34,404 bases of DNA from an uncultured Fretibacterium sp. GTDB taxonomy: Bacteria; Synergistota; Synergistia; Synergistales; Aminobacteriaceae. Below, piece by piece: positions 7,760 through 14,828 of this stretch (position 1 is its first letter; each line of letters begins with the position of its first letter). Made by a program: the position numbers and the translations under genes. A model generated the notes under the pieces. The model was not told where the DNA came from, made no database searches, and saw nothing but the letters and a program-made list of their open reading frames with translations. Location of the stretch: positions 1 to 34,404 of the forward strand of contig CALEPX010000084.1 of the NCBI GenBank assembly GCA_937911045.1, in the 5' to 3' direction.

Positions 7760-8821
7760 ATGCAAATATCATTCACGAAAAACACAAATCCCGGGAAAAT
7801 GCCACCGGAAGATAAATTAGGTTTCGGATCGATTTTTAGCGATCACATGTTCGTCATGGATTACACCGACGAGAAAAATTGGCACAACGCGCGAATAATC
7901 CCGTTTGGGAATATCTCGTTGAATCCCGCTGCGAGTGTGCTGCATTATGCGAACGAAGTTTTTGAAGGCATGAAGGCTTATCGTTGGGCAGATGGCAGCA
8001 TTCACCTGTTCAGACCGTACGAGAATGCGAATCGAATTAATATCTCAGCAGAACGAATCGGTTTGCCGCAAATTCCTGTTGATATGTTCGTTGAAGCTGT
8101 GAAGGCTGTCGTGAAAGTTGACGAGTCATGGGTACCGCACACTGAAGGCACGTCGCTGTATATTCGCCCGTTCTTGTTCTCGACTGATCCGGAACTTGCT
8201 CTGCACGGCATTCATCAGGCGCAATTCGTAATCATTCTTTCACCGAGCGCGAGTTATTTCGCAGAAGGTCTCAAGCCTGTGAAAATTATGCTTGAAACTG
8301 AAGATGTCAGAGCTGTCAGAGGCGGCACAGGTTACACGAAATGCGGCGGAAATTATGCTGCGTCGAATCGTGCTGGCGATAAGGCAATGGAAAAAGGCTA
8401 TTCACAAGTTCTCTGGCTCGATGGCGTTGAACGGAAATATATCGAGGAAGTCGGCGCGATGAATATCATGTTCAAGATTGACGGTGTTGCTGTTACTCCG
8501 GCTTTGAACGGATCGATTCTTGGCGGCATCACGCGAAAATCCTGCGTTGAGTTATTAAAGAGCTGGAATTTCCCTGTTGAAGAACGATTGCTCAGCGTTG
8601 ACGAATTAATCGGTGCTGCTCAGAACGGAAAACTCGAAGAAGCTTTCGGGATCGGAACTGCCGCAGTAATTGCTCCGGTCGGCGCGCTGTCGTATAAAGA
8701 TCGCGAGTACATGATAAACGATTTCAAAATCGGATCGCTCGCTCAGAAATTATATGACGAATTGACGGGCATTCAGTGGGGCAAAAAACCGGATAATTAT
8801 GGCTGGACGGAAAATATTTAA
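7760..8821 (+). CDS. ilvE: Branched-chain amino acid aminotransferase
   Basis: This is a fold-type IV PLP enzyme that interconverts Leu, Ile and Val with their 2-oxo acids using glutamate. The 353-residue length fits the long bacterial/eukaryotic-like BCAT subgroup. Visible signatures are LHYANEVFEGMKAYRW near residue 73, the PLP-lysine region RGGTGYTKCGGNYAAS (about residues 188-203), EEVGAMNIMF, and the C-terminal GTAAVIAPVGAL. The ATG has GGAGGGG upstream. ispE follows after 6 nt, so the two are probably co-transcribed although the pathways are unrelated. Confidence 0.95.
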   Translation: MQISFTKNTNPGKMPPEDKLGFGSIFSDHMFVMDYTDEKNWHNARIIPFGNISLNPAASVLHYANEVFEGMKAYRWADGSIHLFRPYENANRINISAERIGLPQIPVDMFVEAVKAVVKVDESWVPHTEGTSLYIRPFLFSTDPELALHGIHQAQFVIILSPSASYFAEGLKPVKIMLETEDVRAVRGGTGYTKCGGNYAASNRAGDKAMEKGYSQVLWLDGVERKYIEEVGAMNIMFKIDGVAVTPALNGSILGGITRKSCVELLKSWNFPVEERLLSVDELIGAAQNGKLEEAFGIGTAAVIAPVGALSYKDREYMINDFKIGSLAQKLYDELTGIQWGKKPDNYGWTENI

Positions 8822-8827
8822 CTTGAC

Positions 8828-9652
8828 ATGCGTGTAATTCTGCCTTCGTTTGCAAAAATCAATCTCACATTAAGAATCGTAAATAAACGCTCTGATGGTC
8901 TTCATGACATAGTTTCCTTATTCCTCAGGATTCCGTCGGGCGAATCCGTTTGCATCGACACAAATACGCGAACTGATTCCGTAGCGTCAAATATAAATAT
9001 TCCCGGCGAAAATATTATTTCGAAAGCGATACGAGTTGCTAGAGAATCCGGCTACAAGATCCCTCCGCTGAAAATTTACGTCCACAAGAACATTGCGTTC
9101 GGTTCTGGATTAGGTGCTGGCAGCGGAAATGCTGGAGTTGTTCTGCAATGGCTCGGAGCTGAGAAAGTCGCGCCTAAAGTTGGAGCTGATGTTGCGTTTT
9201 TCTGCTCAGGATTTCGCGCTGGCATAGTTTCGGGGATCGGCGATCGTGTTGATGCTTTAGAAATTCCTGAAACTCACGGAATTGTAGTTTTCCCGGAATG
9301 GAAATCTGAAACCGGCAACGCTTACGCACGCCTTGACGATTTCTCAAAAAAATACAGACACGGCTACGATAATTTTCAGGCACGCCGAGAATTACAGGCA
9401 ATTTCCGCACACATGAATCAAAAGGGATATTTCGGACTTTTACCGAACGATTTCGCCGGAATGTTAAGCACACAAAATTCGAAATACAACGAGCTGTTCA
9501 AGTTCTTCGCTGAGTCAGGTTTTTCGGCTTGGGGAATAACTGGCAGCGGCAGTGCGGCATTCGCAATCGGGCAAAACGCAAAAATCCCGAACATTCACAA
9601 AGGAATTTCGTTCAAGTTTCCGGATTTTATACGCGACGTTCTGTATTTTTAA
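8828..9652 (+). CDS. ispE: 4-diphosphocytidyl-2-C-methyl-D-erythritol kinase
   Basis: A GHMP-family kinase of the MEP isoprenoid pathway. The N-terminal FAKINLTLRIVNKRSDGLHD is diagnostic (residues 8-27). The ATP loop reads IAFGSGLGAGSGNAG at about residues 90-104, GADVAFFCSG follows, and the C-terminal GITGSGSAAFAI gives the third GHMP motif. At 274 residues it is slightly short but complete. The usual NDLE motif is altered to PNDF. It follows ilvE almost directly, and its last 26 nt overlap the 3' end of the convergent hydE gene. Confidence 0.92.
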   Translation: MRVILPSFAKINLTLRIVNKRSDGLHDIVSLFLRIPSGESVCIDTNTRTDSVASNINIPGENIISKAIRVARESGYKIPPLKIYVHKNIAFGSGLGAGSGNAGVVLQWLGAEKVAPKVGADVAFFCSGFRAGIVSGIGDRVDALEIPETHGIVVFPEWKSETGNAYARLDDFSKKYRHGYDNFQARRELQAISAHMNQKGYFGLLPNDFAGMLSTQNSKYNELFKFFAESGFSAWGITGSGSAAFAIGQNAKIPNIHKGISFKFPDFIRDVLYF

Positions 9653-10703
9653 TATCTCCGCGACTTGTTACGATTTCGTAGCCGATGGATAACATTCGAT
9701 TATTAAGACACGATCTGCACTGAGCTGACTCTTCACCGGTGCAGATTTTGTTATCGTATAATTCGTATTTTTTTCGCACATTCACAGGTGAAAGATTCGG
9801 CATCACAACATTCGCTCCGGCTAAAATTCCCAATTCGCGCCCAAGTTTGTCAATCGTTCCGAGAGCTGTCGTTGCTGGCAGTAAAATCGGCGGATGAATT
9901 ATGCGTATTATCGAGAGCAAATAGCAGGTTTGTTCAAGAGTTCCGGCTTTGCAGTCTCGAAATTGCGTGTCTTTATGTGGAATGAATGGTCCAATGCCGC
10001 ACATTTCGGGTTTGAATTGCTCGATGAATTTGAGATCTTTCGCGAGAGTTTTGTTAGTCTGAAACGGTGAGCCAACCATGAAGCCGCAGCCAACGTAATA
10101 GCCGAGTTCGCGCAAATTTCTCAGGCAGTTAATTCGATTCGTGAATGACATTTCGGACGGGTGCAATTTGTGATAGTGTTCTTCGTCGGCAGTCTCGTGT
10201 CGCAGCAAATATCTGTCAGCCCCGGCTTCGCGCAAAAATCTGTAGCTCTCAACGCTGCGTTCCCCGAGTGAAAGTGTAATCGCGCAATCCGGATGTCTGG
10301 ATTTTATCCCACGGATAATTTCGCCAAGAATCGAATCCGAAAAATAACTGTCCTCACCGCCCTGCAAAACGAAAGTTCTGAAGCCTAAATCGTAGCCTTC
10401 ATCGGAGCATTCGAGAATTTGTTCTGGACTTAGCCTGTAACGCTCGCAATTCGAATTATCACGGCGTATTCCGCAATAGTAGCAATTATTTTTGCATATG
10501 TTCGAGATCTCGATTAATCCACGCACGAAAATTTCATGACCGTAAATCTCGTGGCGTAATTTCTGAGCGTGTTTCTTTAACAAACGAAAAGCCCCCTCGC
10601 TGTAATTCTCAAGGAGGCATTCGTATTCGTCGATTTCGAGTGAATGATTATTGCAGAGTTTCCCGATTAGAGCTTCGATTCTTGATTCGATTTGCGGCTT
10701 CAT
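9627..10703 (-). CDS. hydE: [FeFe]-hydrogenase maturase HydE (radical SAM)
   Basis: A 358-residue radical SAM protein with the cluster motif CKNNCYYC (C70, C74, C77) in a BioB-like barrel. Near the C-terminus it has ICTGEESAQCRSC, a C-x7-C-x2-C pattern matching the accessory cluster ligands described for Thermotoga HydE. HydE helps build the dithiomethylamine-bearing diiron site of [FeFe] hydrogenases together with HydF and HydG, neither of which is in this window. Its start overlaps the upstream TM1266-like gene by 4 nt (ATGA), and that partner supports HydE over the related radical SAM proteins BioB and PylB. The gene implies an H2-metabolising anaerobe. Confidence 0.9.
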   Translation of the reverse strand: MKPQIESRIEALIGKLCNNHSLEIDEYECLLENYSEGAFRLLKKHAQKLRHEIYGHEIFVRGLIEISNICKNNCYYCGIRRDNSNCERYRLSPEQILECSDEGYDLGFRTFVLQGGEDSYFSDSILGEIIRGIKSRHPDCAITLSLGERSVESYRFLREAGADRYLLRHETADEEHYHKLHPSEMSFTNRINCLRNLRELGYYVGCGFMVGSPFQTNKTLAKDLKFIEQFKPEMCGIGPFIPHKDTQFRDCKAGTLEQTCYLLSIIRIIHPPILLPATTALGTIDKLGRELGILAGANVVMPNLSPVNVRKKYELYDNKICTGEESAQCRSCLNNRMLSIGYEIVTSRGDIKNTERRV

Positions 10704-10948
10704 TTCGAGAAAGCAGTCTTCACACTCACGCCGTCAAGATTGCCGATTTGTCCGGACAAAGCAGAAATTTCGTTCTGTGGTGCGTCGAGTGCGATGCTTA
10801 TGATATTTATATTCTTCTGGTGATACGGCAAACCCATGCGACCAATTATGAATCTGCGATATTGATGCAAAGTTGCGTTAAGAGTTTCGATTGAGTCGAG
10901 ATTTTCGACAATAATGCTCATCACCGCAACACGTGTTTCCTGTTCCAT
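10700..10948 (-). CDS. TM1266-like iron-only hydrogenase system regulator
   Basis: An 82-residue ACT-like/NikR C-terminal-like small protein of the family annotated as a putative iron-only hydrogenase regulator. Family signs are the opening RVAVMSIIVEN, the HQYRRFIIGRMGLPY segment and the GQIGNLDGVSVKTAFSK ending. There is no DNA-binding domain, so 'regulator' is a family label and not a shown role. A GGAGG site precedes the ATG, and its end overlaps hydE by 4 nt, indicating translational coupling. It starts 22 nt after flgC. Confidence 0.85.
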   Translation of the reverse strand: MEQETRVAVMSIIVENLDSIETLNATLHQYRRFIIGRMGLPYHQKNINIISIALDAPQNEISALSGQIGNLDGVSVKTAFSK

Positions 10949-10970
10949 TATAAAAACCTCCGTTCAAAAA

Positions 10971-11390
10971 TTATCCGCGCATAACTTCGAGAGCGTTGTT
11001 CCACATGTCGCGCCCTGTCGTAACGACTGAGAGATTCGCTTCGTAAGCACGACTTGCCACTAACATATCCGTCATTTCACGAACGAGATTCACGTTTGGA
11101 TACGCAACATAACCATCCTCGTTTGCGTCGGGATGATCGGGTTGGTACGTCATTCTCGGGGCTGAGTTATCTTCGGAAATTGCTGTCACGCGCACGCCGC
11201 CAATGTCACGATAACCGCCGATTGTCTTGTCGAGCATCTCAGAAAATACCGGAACTCTGCGCTTGTAAGGACCTCCGTTTAGAGTACGAGTTGTGTTGAT
11301 ATTCGCCAGATTCGACGAGATAGTGTCCATCCAAAGCCTGTGAGCCGTGAGAGAACTTCCTGCGATTTCCATGCTGTCAAAAATTTTCAC
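10971..11390 (-). CDS. flgC: Flagellar basal-body rod protein FlgC
   Basis: A 139-residue proximal-rod protein. The N-terminus has the Flg_bb_rod signature (SSLTAHRLWMDTISSNLANI) and the FlgC-specific NTTRTLNGGPYKRRVPVF. The C-terminus has YVAYPNVNLVREMTDMLVASRAYEANL, cut here across the conserved coiled-coil ends that polymerise the rod. It lies 40 nt after flgB. Normally fliE and fliF would follow; here a hydrogenase-related pair follows instead. Confidence 0.95.
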   Translation of the reverse strand: MKIFDSMEIAGSSLTAHRLWMDTISSNLANINTTRTLNGGPYKRRVPVFSEMLDKTIGGYRDIGGVRVTAISEDNSAPRMTYQPDHPDANEDGYVAYPNVNLVREMTDMLVASRAYEANLSVVTTGRDMWNNALEVMRG

Positions 11391-11430
11391 GTCAAATGCA
11401 CCTCACTTTCTGAAAAATTCCTGAAAAAAT

Positions 11431-11832
11431 TTATCGACCTGCGATAACAGATTTTAGCATTGTGTATTTGCTTGTTGCGATTCTCATGAATGACGAGTAC
11501 ATCATGCGTGTCTCGGCGAGTGCAGCCATTTCACGTTCCGGATCGACGTTGTTCTGGTCAAGTCTGTAGCGTTCATCGACGATTCGAGTATCAGCAGCTT
11601 CAACATCACGGATACGCAGCGGATGTGAAGGAATGTGTGCAGCGTCAGTGACGGTCATGTGTAATTTCTTGTCACTCTCCATGACTTCGCGCAACTGATC
11701 TTCGAACGAGACGTTATGCCGAGCGTAACCCGGAGTATTTGCGTTTGCTACGTTGCGGCTGACCGCTTGAAATCTCTGAGCCAAACATTCGGACTCTTTC
11801 TCAACAACGTCCCAAGTGTAATCGTTGAACAT
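11431..11832 (-). CDS. flgB: Flagellar basal-body rod protein FlgB
   Basis: A 133-residue rod protein with the conserved ANANTPGYARHNVSFEDQL segment near residue 30 and the C-terminal NNVDPEREMAALAETRMMY motif. It is exported by the flagellar type III system and forms the proximal rod with FlgC. The ATG has AGAGGTG upstream. It is the first gene of a minus-strand run and faces the divergent membrane-protein gene at 11947 across a shared AT-rich promoter region. Confidence 0.95.
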   Translation of the reverse strand: MFNDYTWDVVEKESECLAQRFQAVSRNVANANTPGYARHNVSFEDQLREVMESDKKLHMTVTDAAHIPSHPLRIRDVEAADTRIVDERYRLDQNNVDPEREMAALAETRMMYSSFMRIATSKYTMLKSVIAGR

Positions 11833-11881
11833 GAATTAAATCACCTCTATAAATCTCAAAATCGGAATTTCTCTTGCGAAT

Positions 11882-11931
11882 ATTATATAATATTTTTAGG
11901 GAAAAATTTCAAACGTTAAGTTCGTTAAGTT
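11882..11931. promoter_or_regulatory. Divergent promoter region with tandem repeat
   Basis: ATTATATAAT (11882-11891) offers a TATAAT on each strand: 11886-11891 (+), toward the membrane-protein gene, and 11887-11882 (-), toward flgB. On the minus strand TTGAAA (11912-11907) is 19 nt upstream. CGTTAAGTT is repeated in tandem at 11914-11922 and 11923-11931, between this -10 and the SD of the + gene, a possible operator. Confidence 0.4.
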
Positions 11932-11946
11932 GAGAGGTGCTTAATC

Positions 11947-12447
11947 ATGGAAGAAATGAGAATGAATCAGAGTTTTGAAGCGCAAGATTTGCCGATGAGG
12001 TGGCACAAGTTCATGATTTATTTTTTGTTGTGGTTTGGAGCTGTGATTGGATTTGTCGTGGGATTTCCCCTGTTGATTGATATGATGTTGTATTGGCAGT
12101 ATGTCCCGCTTTATTCTGCGTTCCCCGCGCTGAGATATTTGAATATCGCATTGGCTGTCTGCATAATTGTTCTTGCTGCGTACCAGATTTACGTGAGATT
12201 TCAGCTCGCAAGACTCAGAGTTGGCGCGACGGAAAAATTGTTCACGTTCTACAAAGTGGGAATTGCATTATCCGTGGGTTACATGGTACTGATGATTGCG
12301 ATTATCATGATTAACACAAATGTTTCATTCAGCGCGATACTCGGGGAATTTTTCTGGCAAATTCTGCGTGACGTCGTGCCCAGCTTGATAATGTTCTTCT
12401 GCAACAAAGCATATTACAACAAACGCGCACACTTGTTCGTGAATTAG
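11947..12447 (+). CDS. Uncharacterised four-helix membrane protein
   Basis: I do not recognise this 166-residue protein. A short charged N-terminus (about 20 residues) precedes four hydrophobic stretches at about 24-50, 62-84, 98-120 and 128-150. The loop between the second and third helices is basic (VRFQLARLRVGATEK), so it probably lies in the cytoplasm. The tail YYNKRAHLF is basic as well. GAGAGGTG supports the ATG at 11947. It is divergent from flgB and single-gene, with a weak terminator after it. No catalytic motif is visible. Confidence 0.75.
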   Translation: MEEMRMNQSFEAQDLPMRWHKFMIYFLLWFGAVIGFVVGFPLLIDMMLYWQYVPLYSAFPALRYLNIALAVCIIVLAAYQIYVRFQLARLRVGATEKLFTFYKVGIALSVGYMVLMIAIIMINTNVSFSAILGEFFWQILRDVVPSLIMFFCNKAYYNKRAHLFVN

Positions 12448-12475
12448 ATTCGTGCCCGGAATAATTTTGGGTTAG

Positions 12476-12520
12476 AAATCTCTCTTGTGATTGAGAAATT
12501 GCAGGGGAGATTTTGATTTT
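12476..12520 (+). terminator. Weak terminator after the membrane-protein gene
   Basis: The arms AAATCTC (12476-12482) and GAGATTT (12508-12512 region) flank a ~22-nt loop, and interrupted T-runs follow (TTTTGATTTTT). It is low in GC, so efficiency is doubtful. Confidence 0.35.
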
Positions 12521-12618
12521 TACAGCTACAGATTTTGCTCACTTAAACGCTTTCACAAAATTTGACACTCGTCAAAAACACAAAAATTCACGGAAAATTC
12601 GTTCGGGTGAAAATTCTG

Positions 12619-13065
12619 TCAAGAGTGTTTCGTGATCATGTTGTCGATGAATAACTTGATCATTTGTGCGGTGTTGTTGTCCTTGGCTTTGAAGAATATT
12701 GCGTTGTCAGCGTCCTTGTAATTGAAGTGTGTGACTTGATTGTGCGGTCTGCCCTTGAGATAGAAAACCAGCATTCCGGTGGCGAGCAAATTATTCGCTG
12801 ACGGCTTGAAATAAACTTCGTCGATTTGGTCGAACGTCGCGTCAATTCCGATATATTCAGCGTTGAGTTTGCCGATTAATTTGTTGTCGGATTTTTTGCC
12901 GAACATCTGGAAAATTAATTTGGCAAGCTGGAACAAACTTCCTCCCCCACTGGAATAAGCTCGTGAATTAATCTTGTTCTTTCTCACGATAACTCTGTCG
13001 GCGAATACTTGCAGCAAATTCTCGAACTGCCCAATTTTGTAACCAATCTCGTATAACGGCGTCAT
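12619..13065 (-). CDS. Hypothetical protein, 148 residues
   Basis: Unrecognised protein with no membrane helix or signal peptide. A Gly/Ser-rich patch (YSSGGGSLFQ) interrupts an otherwise mixed alpha/beta sequence. The alternating strand-like middle (ADRVIVRKNKI, EYIGIDATFDQIDEVYFKP, GMLVFYLKG) and the helical ending (TAQMIKLFIDNMI) are reminiscent of bacterial PH-like domains with an insertion, but that is only an impression. The ATG has AGGAG 9 nt upstream, supporting a real gene. It converges on the + gene at 11947 and stands alone. Codon use matches the main block. Confidence 0.65.
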   Translation of the reverse strand: MTPLYEIGYKIGQFENLLQVFADRVIVRKNKINSRAYSSGGGSLFQLAKLIFQMFGKKSDNKLIGKLNAEYIGIDATFDQIDEVYFKPSANNLLATGMLVFYLKGRPHNQVTHFNYKDADNAIFFKAKDNNTAQMIKLFIDNMITKHS

Positions 13066-13193
13066 GTGAAATTCAGCTCCTGTCCTGTAATATTTTTCAT
13101 GAGTATAACATGTTTTTGCTAGAAAATTATTTTGTGTTTAATCGTTCGCGTGTGTTGATACGAAACTCATCTGAAAAAGTTCTCACTCGAAGA

Positions 13194-13248
13194 TAGATAT
13201 TTGTAGATATTTCCTGAAGGGCAAGAATCAAGAATCTCAATCAAGAAT
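13194..13248 (+). repeat. Two sets of short direct repeats upstream of the nitroreductase gene
   Basis: TAGATATTT occurs at 13194-13202 and 13204-13212 (10-nt period). CAAGAAT occurs at 13222, 13229 and 13242. The gap 13066-13320 holds nothing else apart from the -10 site. The repeats could be activator or repressor sites. Confidence 0.45.
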
Positions 13249-13272
13249 ATCATCAGGGAATCTGCGCTATGA

Positions 13273-13281
13273 TGCTATAAT
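13273..13281 (+). promoter_or_regulatory. Extended -10 promoter for nitroreductase cluster
   Basis: TGCTATAAT at 13273-13281 is a perfect extended -10. No good -35 is seen at 13253-13258, as expected when TGn is used or an activator is needed. It is 40 nt before the start codon. Confidence 0.5.
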
Positions 13282-13320
13282 CTGTTGGTAGATTTTGAAT
13301 GTAAAGAGAGGTTTTTGAGA

Positions 13321-13836
13321 ATGTCATTTCTTGATTTAGCACGCGAACGTTATTCGTGCCGTAAATTTTCGGATAAGCCCGTCGAAGCTGAGAAATTAGA
13401 GAAGATTTTGCAAGCCGCTATTCTCGCACCGACAGCCAAGAACGCTCAACCCGTGAAAATCTGGCTCATTCAGAGTGACGCAGCTCTTGAGAAATTACGT
13501 GACGCTGTGAAATTTCATTTTGGGAGCAGAAATATTATCGTAGTCGGGGCAAATCCCGAAGCAAACCCGTTCGTCAGACCGTCAGATGGCAAGAATTTTT
13601 GCGAAATCGACGCCTCAATCGTTGCCACACATATTATGCTGGAGATTCACGATTTGGGACTCGCTTCAACATGGGTAGGCTTCTTTGATGAACCAAAGCT
13701 GAAAAATTTATTCCCGGAGATGCAGGCTTACGAACTTGTAGCTATTTTCCCGATTGGCTATCCTGCTGAAGATGCGAAACCGTCAGAGCGTCACACAGTC
13801 CGAAAGCCAGAATCTGAATTTGTGCAGCGTCTGTAA
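13321..13836 (+). CDS. Nitroreductase family protein
   Basis: A 171-residue FMN-dependent NAD(P)H oxidoreductase of the nitroreductase family. The N-terminal FMN phosphate-binding motif RERYSCRKFSDKPVE (residues 8-22) and the AAILAPTAKNAQPVKIW segment (about residues 33-49) are typical, and GLASTWVGFFDEPKL and the late GYPAEDAKPSERH fit the family core. I chose the ATG at 13321 because AGAGAGG precedes it and the family begins there; an upstream in-frame ATG at 13285 would add 12 unrelated residues. thpR starts 3 nt after its stop. The substrate is unknown. Confidence 0.9.
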   Translation: MSFLDLARERYSCRKFSDKPVEAEKLEKILQAAILAPTAKNAQPVKIWLIQSDAALEKLRDAVKFHFGSRNIIVVGANPEANPFVRPSDGKNFCEIDASIVATHIMLEIHDLGLASTWVGFFDEPKLKNLFPEMQAYELVAIFPIGYPAEDAKPSERHTVRKPESEFVQRL

Positions 13837-13839
13837 ATC

Positions 13840-14400
13840 ATGCCAGAATTGATCCGGATACGTGCGTTTGTGTCCGTGAATCTTCCGGATGAGATTGCGG
13901 ACAGATTAGAGGGGTTTCTCTCGGCGAGGGTGAAGCCCCTTTCTGAGATGCGACTTGTCAGCCGAGATCAGTTTCATATCACGCTGAAATTTCTGGGTGA
14001 GATTTCGCTTGAACAAGTTATGCTCGTGAGAAAATTCCTGAGTGAGATGAAATTCGATCCGTTTAAGATTGACCTGACGCACGCAGGAGTTTTCCCGAAT
14101 TTCCGCAATCCGAAAGTTTTGTGGCTGGCAGGTGAACGTGGAGTTGATGAGTTGACGAATCTTTCACAAATCATGAACGAGAAATTTTCCCAGATTGCAG
14201 CAATTCCAAAAGATGACAGGAGATTCAAGGCACATTTGACGCTCGCAAGAATACCGTATCCGGATCTTTGGAATGAACGAGTGTTTGCGCGATTGTCTGA
14301 AGTTTCGAAACTTGGTTTGACTTGGAGATGTTCGCGTGTGAGTTTTATGCGCAGTGTGCTGACACGTGAGAAAGCGATTTACTCGGAGATACGCTATTGA
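13840..14400 (+). CDS. thpR: RNA 2',3'-cyclic phosphodiesterase
   Basis: A 2H phosphoesterase of 186 residues with both catalytic H-x-T/S motifs: HITLKFLGEIS near residue 46 and HLTLARIPYP near residue 130. The opening RAFVSVNLPDEIADRL is typical of ThpR/LigT. It hydrolyses 2',3'-cyclic phosphate ends of RNA to 2'-phosphates and can ligate tRNA halves in vitro; its physiological role is uncertain. It lies 3 nt after the nitroreductase gene, and its stop overlaps the next start by 4 nt. Confidence 0.92.
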   Translation: MPELIRIRAFVSVNLPDEIADRLEGFLSARVKPLSEMRLVSRDQFHITLKFLGEISLEQVMLVRKFLSEMKFDPFKIDLTHAGVFPNFRNPKVLWLAGERGVDELTNLSQIMNEKFSQIAAIPKDDRRFKAHLTLARIPYPDLWNERVFARLSEVSKLGLTWRCSRVSFMRSVLTREKAIYSEIRY

Positions 14401-14732
14401 GCTTTGATATTGAATTTTGCAAGCTGGAAATATTTATTCCGCCTGAGTATTTGCGCGGGCTTCAGGATTTGCTGCGAGAACTCGATGCCGGGCATATAGG
14501 CAAATATGATTCCTGCATTGCGTATCATGAAGTCACAGGAACTTGGAGACCGTTGGAAAACACGAATCCGTTCAAAGGCAAGTTACGCGAAATTTCTCAG
14601 GAGCTTGAAATCAAAGTTGAAGTCACGTGCAAAATCGCGAATCTTGACGAGATAGTTCGCGCGATAAAAATTTTTCACCCCTACGAAGAACCCGTAATAA
14701 ATGCGATACCGATTCTTAAAACCGGATTATAA
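14397..14732 (+). CDS. NIF3/YqfO inserted-domain-like protein (CutA-like fold)
   Basis: A 111-residue stand-alone version of the domain found inserted in bacterial NIF3 proteins (COG3323-like). Signs are CKLEIFIPPEYLRGLQDLL (residues 8-26), AGHIGKYDSCIAY, the GTWRPLENTNPF turn and the final FHPYEEPVINAIPIL. The fold is ferredoxin-like, related to CutA/PII; the function is not established. The TTG start overlaps the thpR stop, with GGAG upstream, so translation is coupled. Confidence 0.8.
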   Translation: MSFDIEFCKLEIFIPPEYLRGLQDLLRELDAGHIGKYDSCIAYHEVTGTWRPLENTNPFKGKLREISQELEIKVEVTCKIANLDEIVRAIKIFHPYEEPVINAIPILKTGL

Positions 14733-14761
14733 TCCGCAAAATTAAAGAATAGCCTGAACAT

Positions 14762-14771
14762 GTACTATAAT
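14762..14771 (+). promoter_or_regulatory. -10 element upstream of the GGDEF gene
   Basis: TATAAT at 14766-14771 lies ~58 nt before the preferred start codon at 14829; no clear -35 is seen. A perfect palindrome GGATTATAATCC overlaps the preceding stop (14724-14735). If this promoter is used, the earlier in-frame ATG at 14760 cannot be translated from it. Confidence 0.4.
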
Positions 14772-14828
14772 TACTCTATCATGACTAATACCTATGAAAA
14801 TAACTTACATGTGAAGAGGCTAGCAATT

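Noticed and set aside
13285..13320. Upstream ATG for the nitroreductase
   Set aside because: It would begin immediately beside the -10 promoter site, and its residues do not resemble the family.
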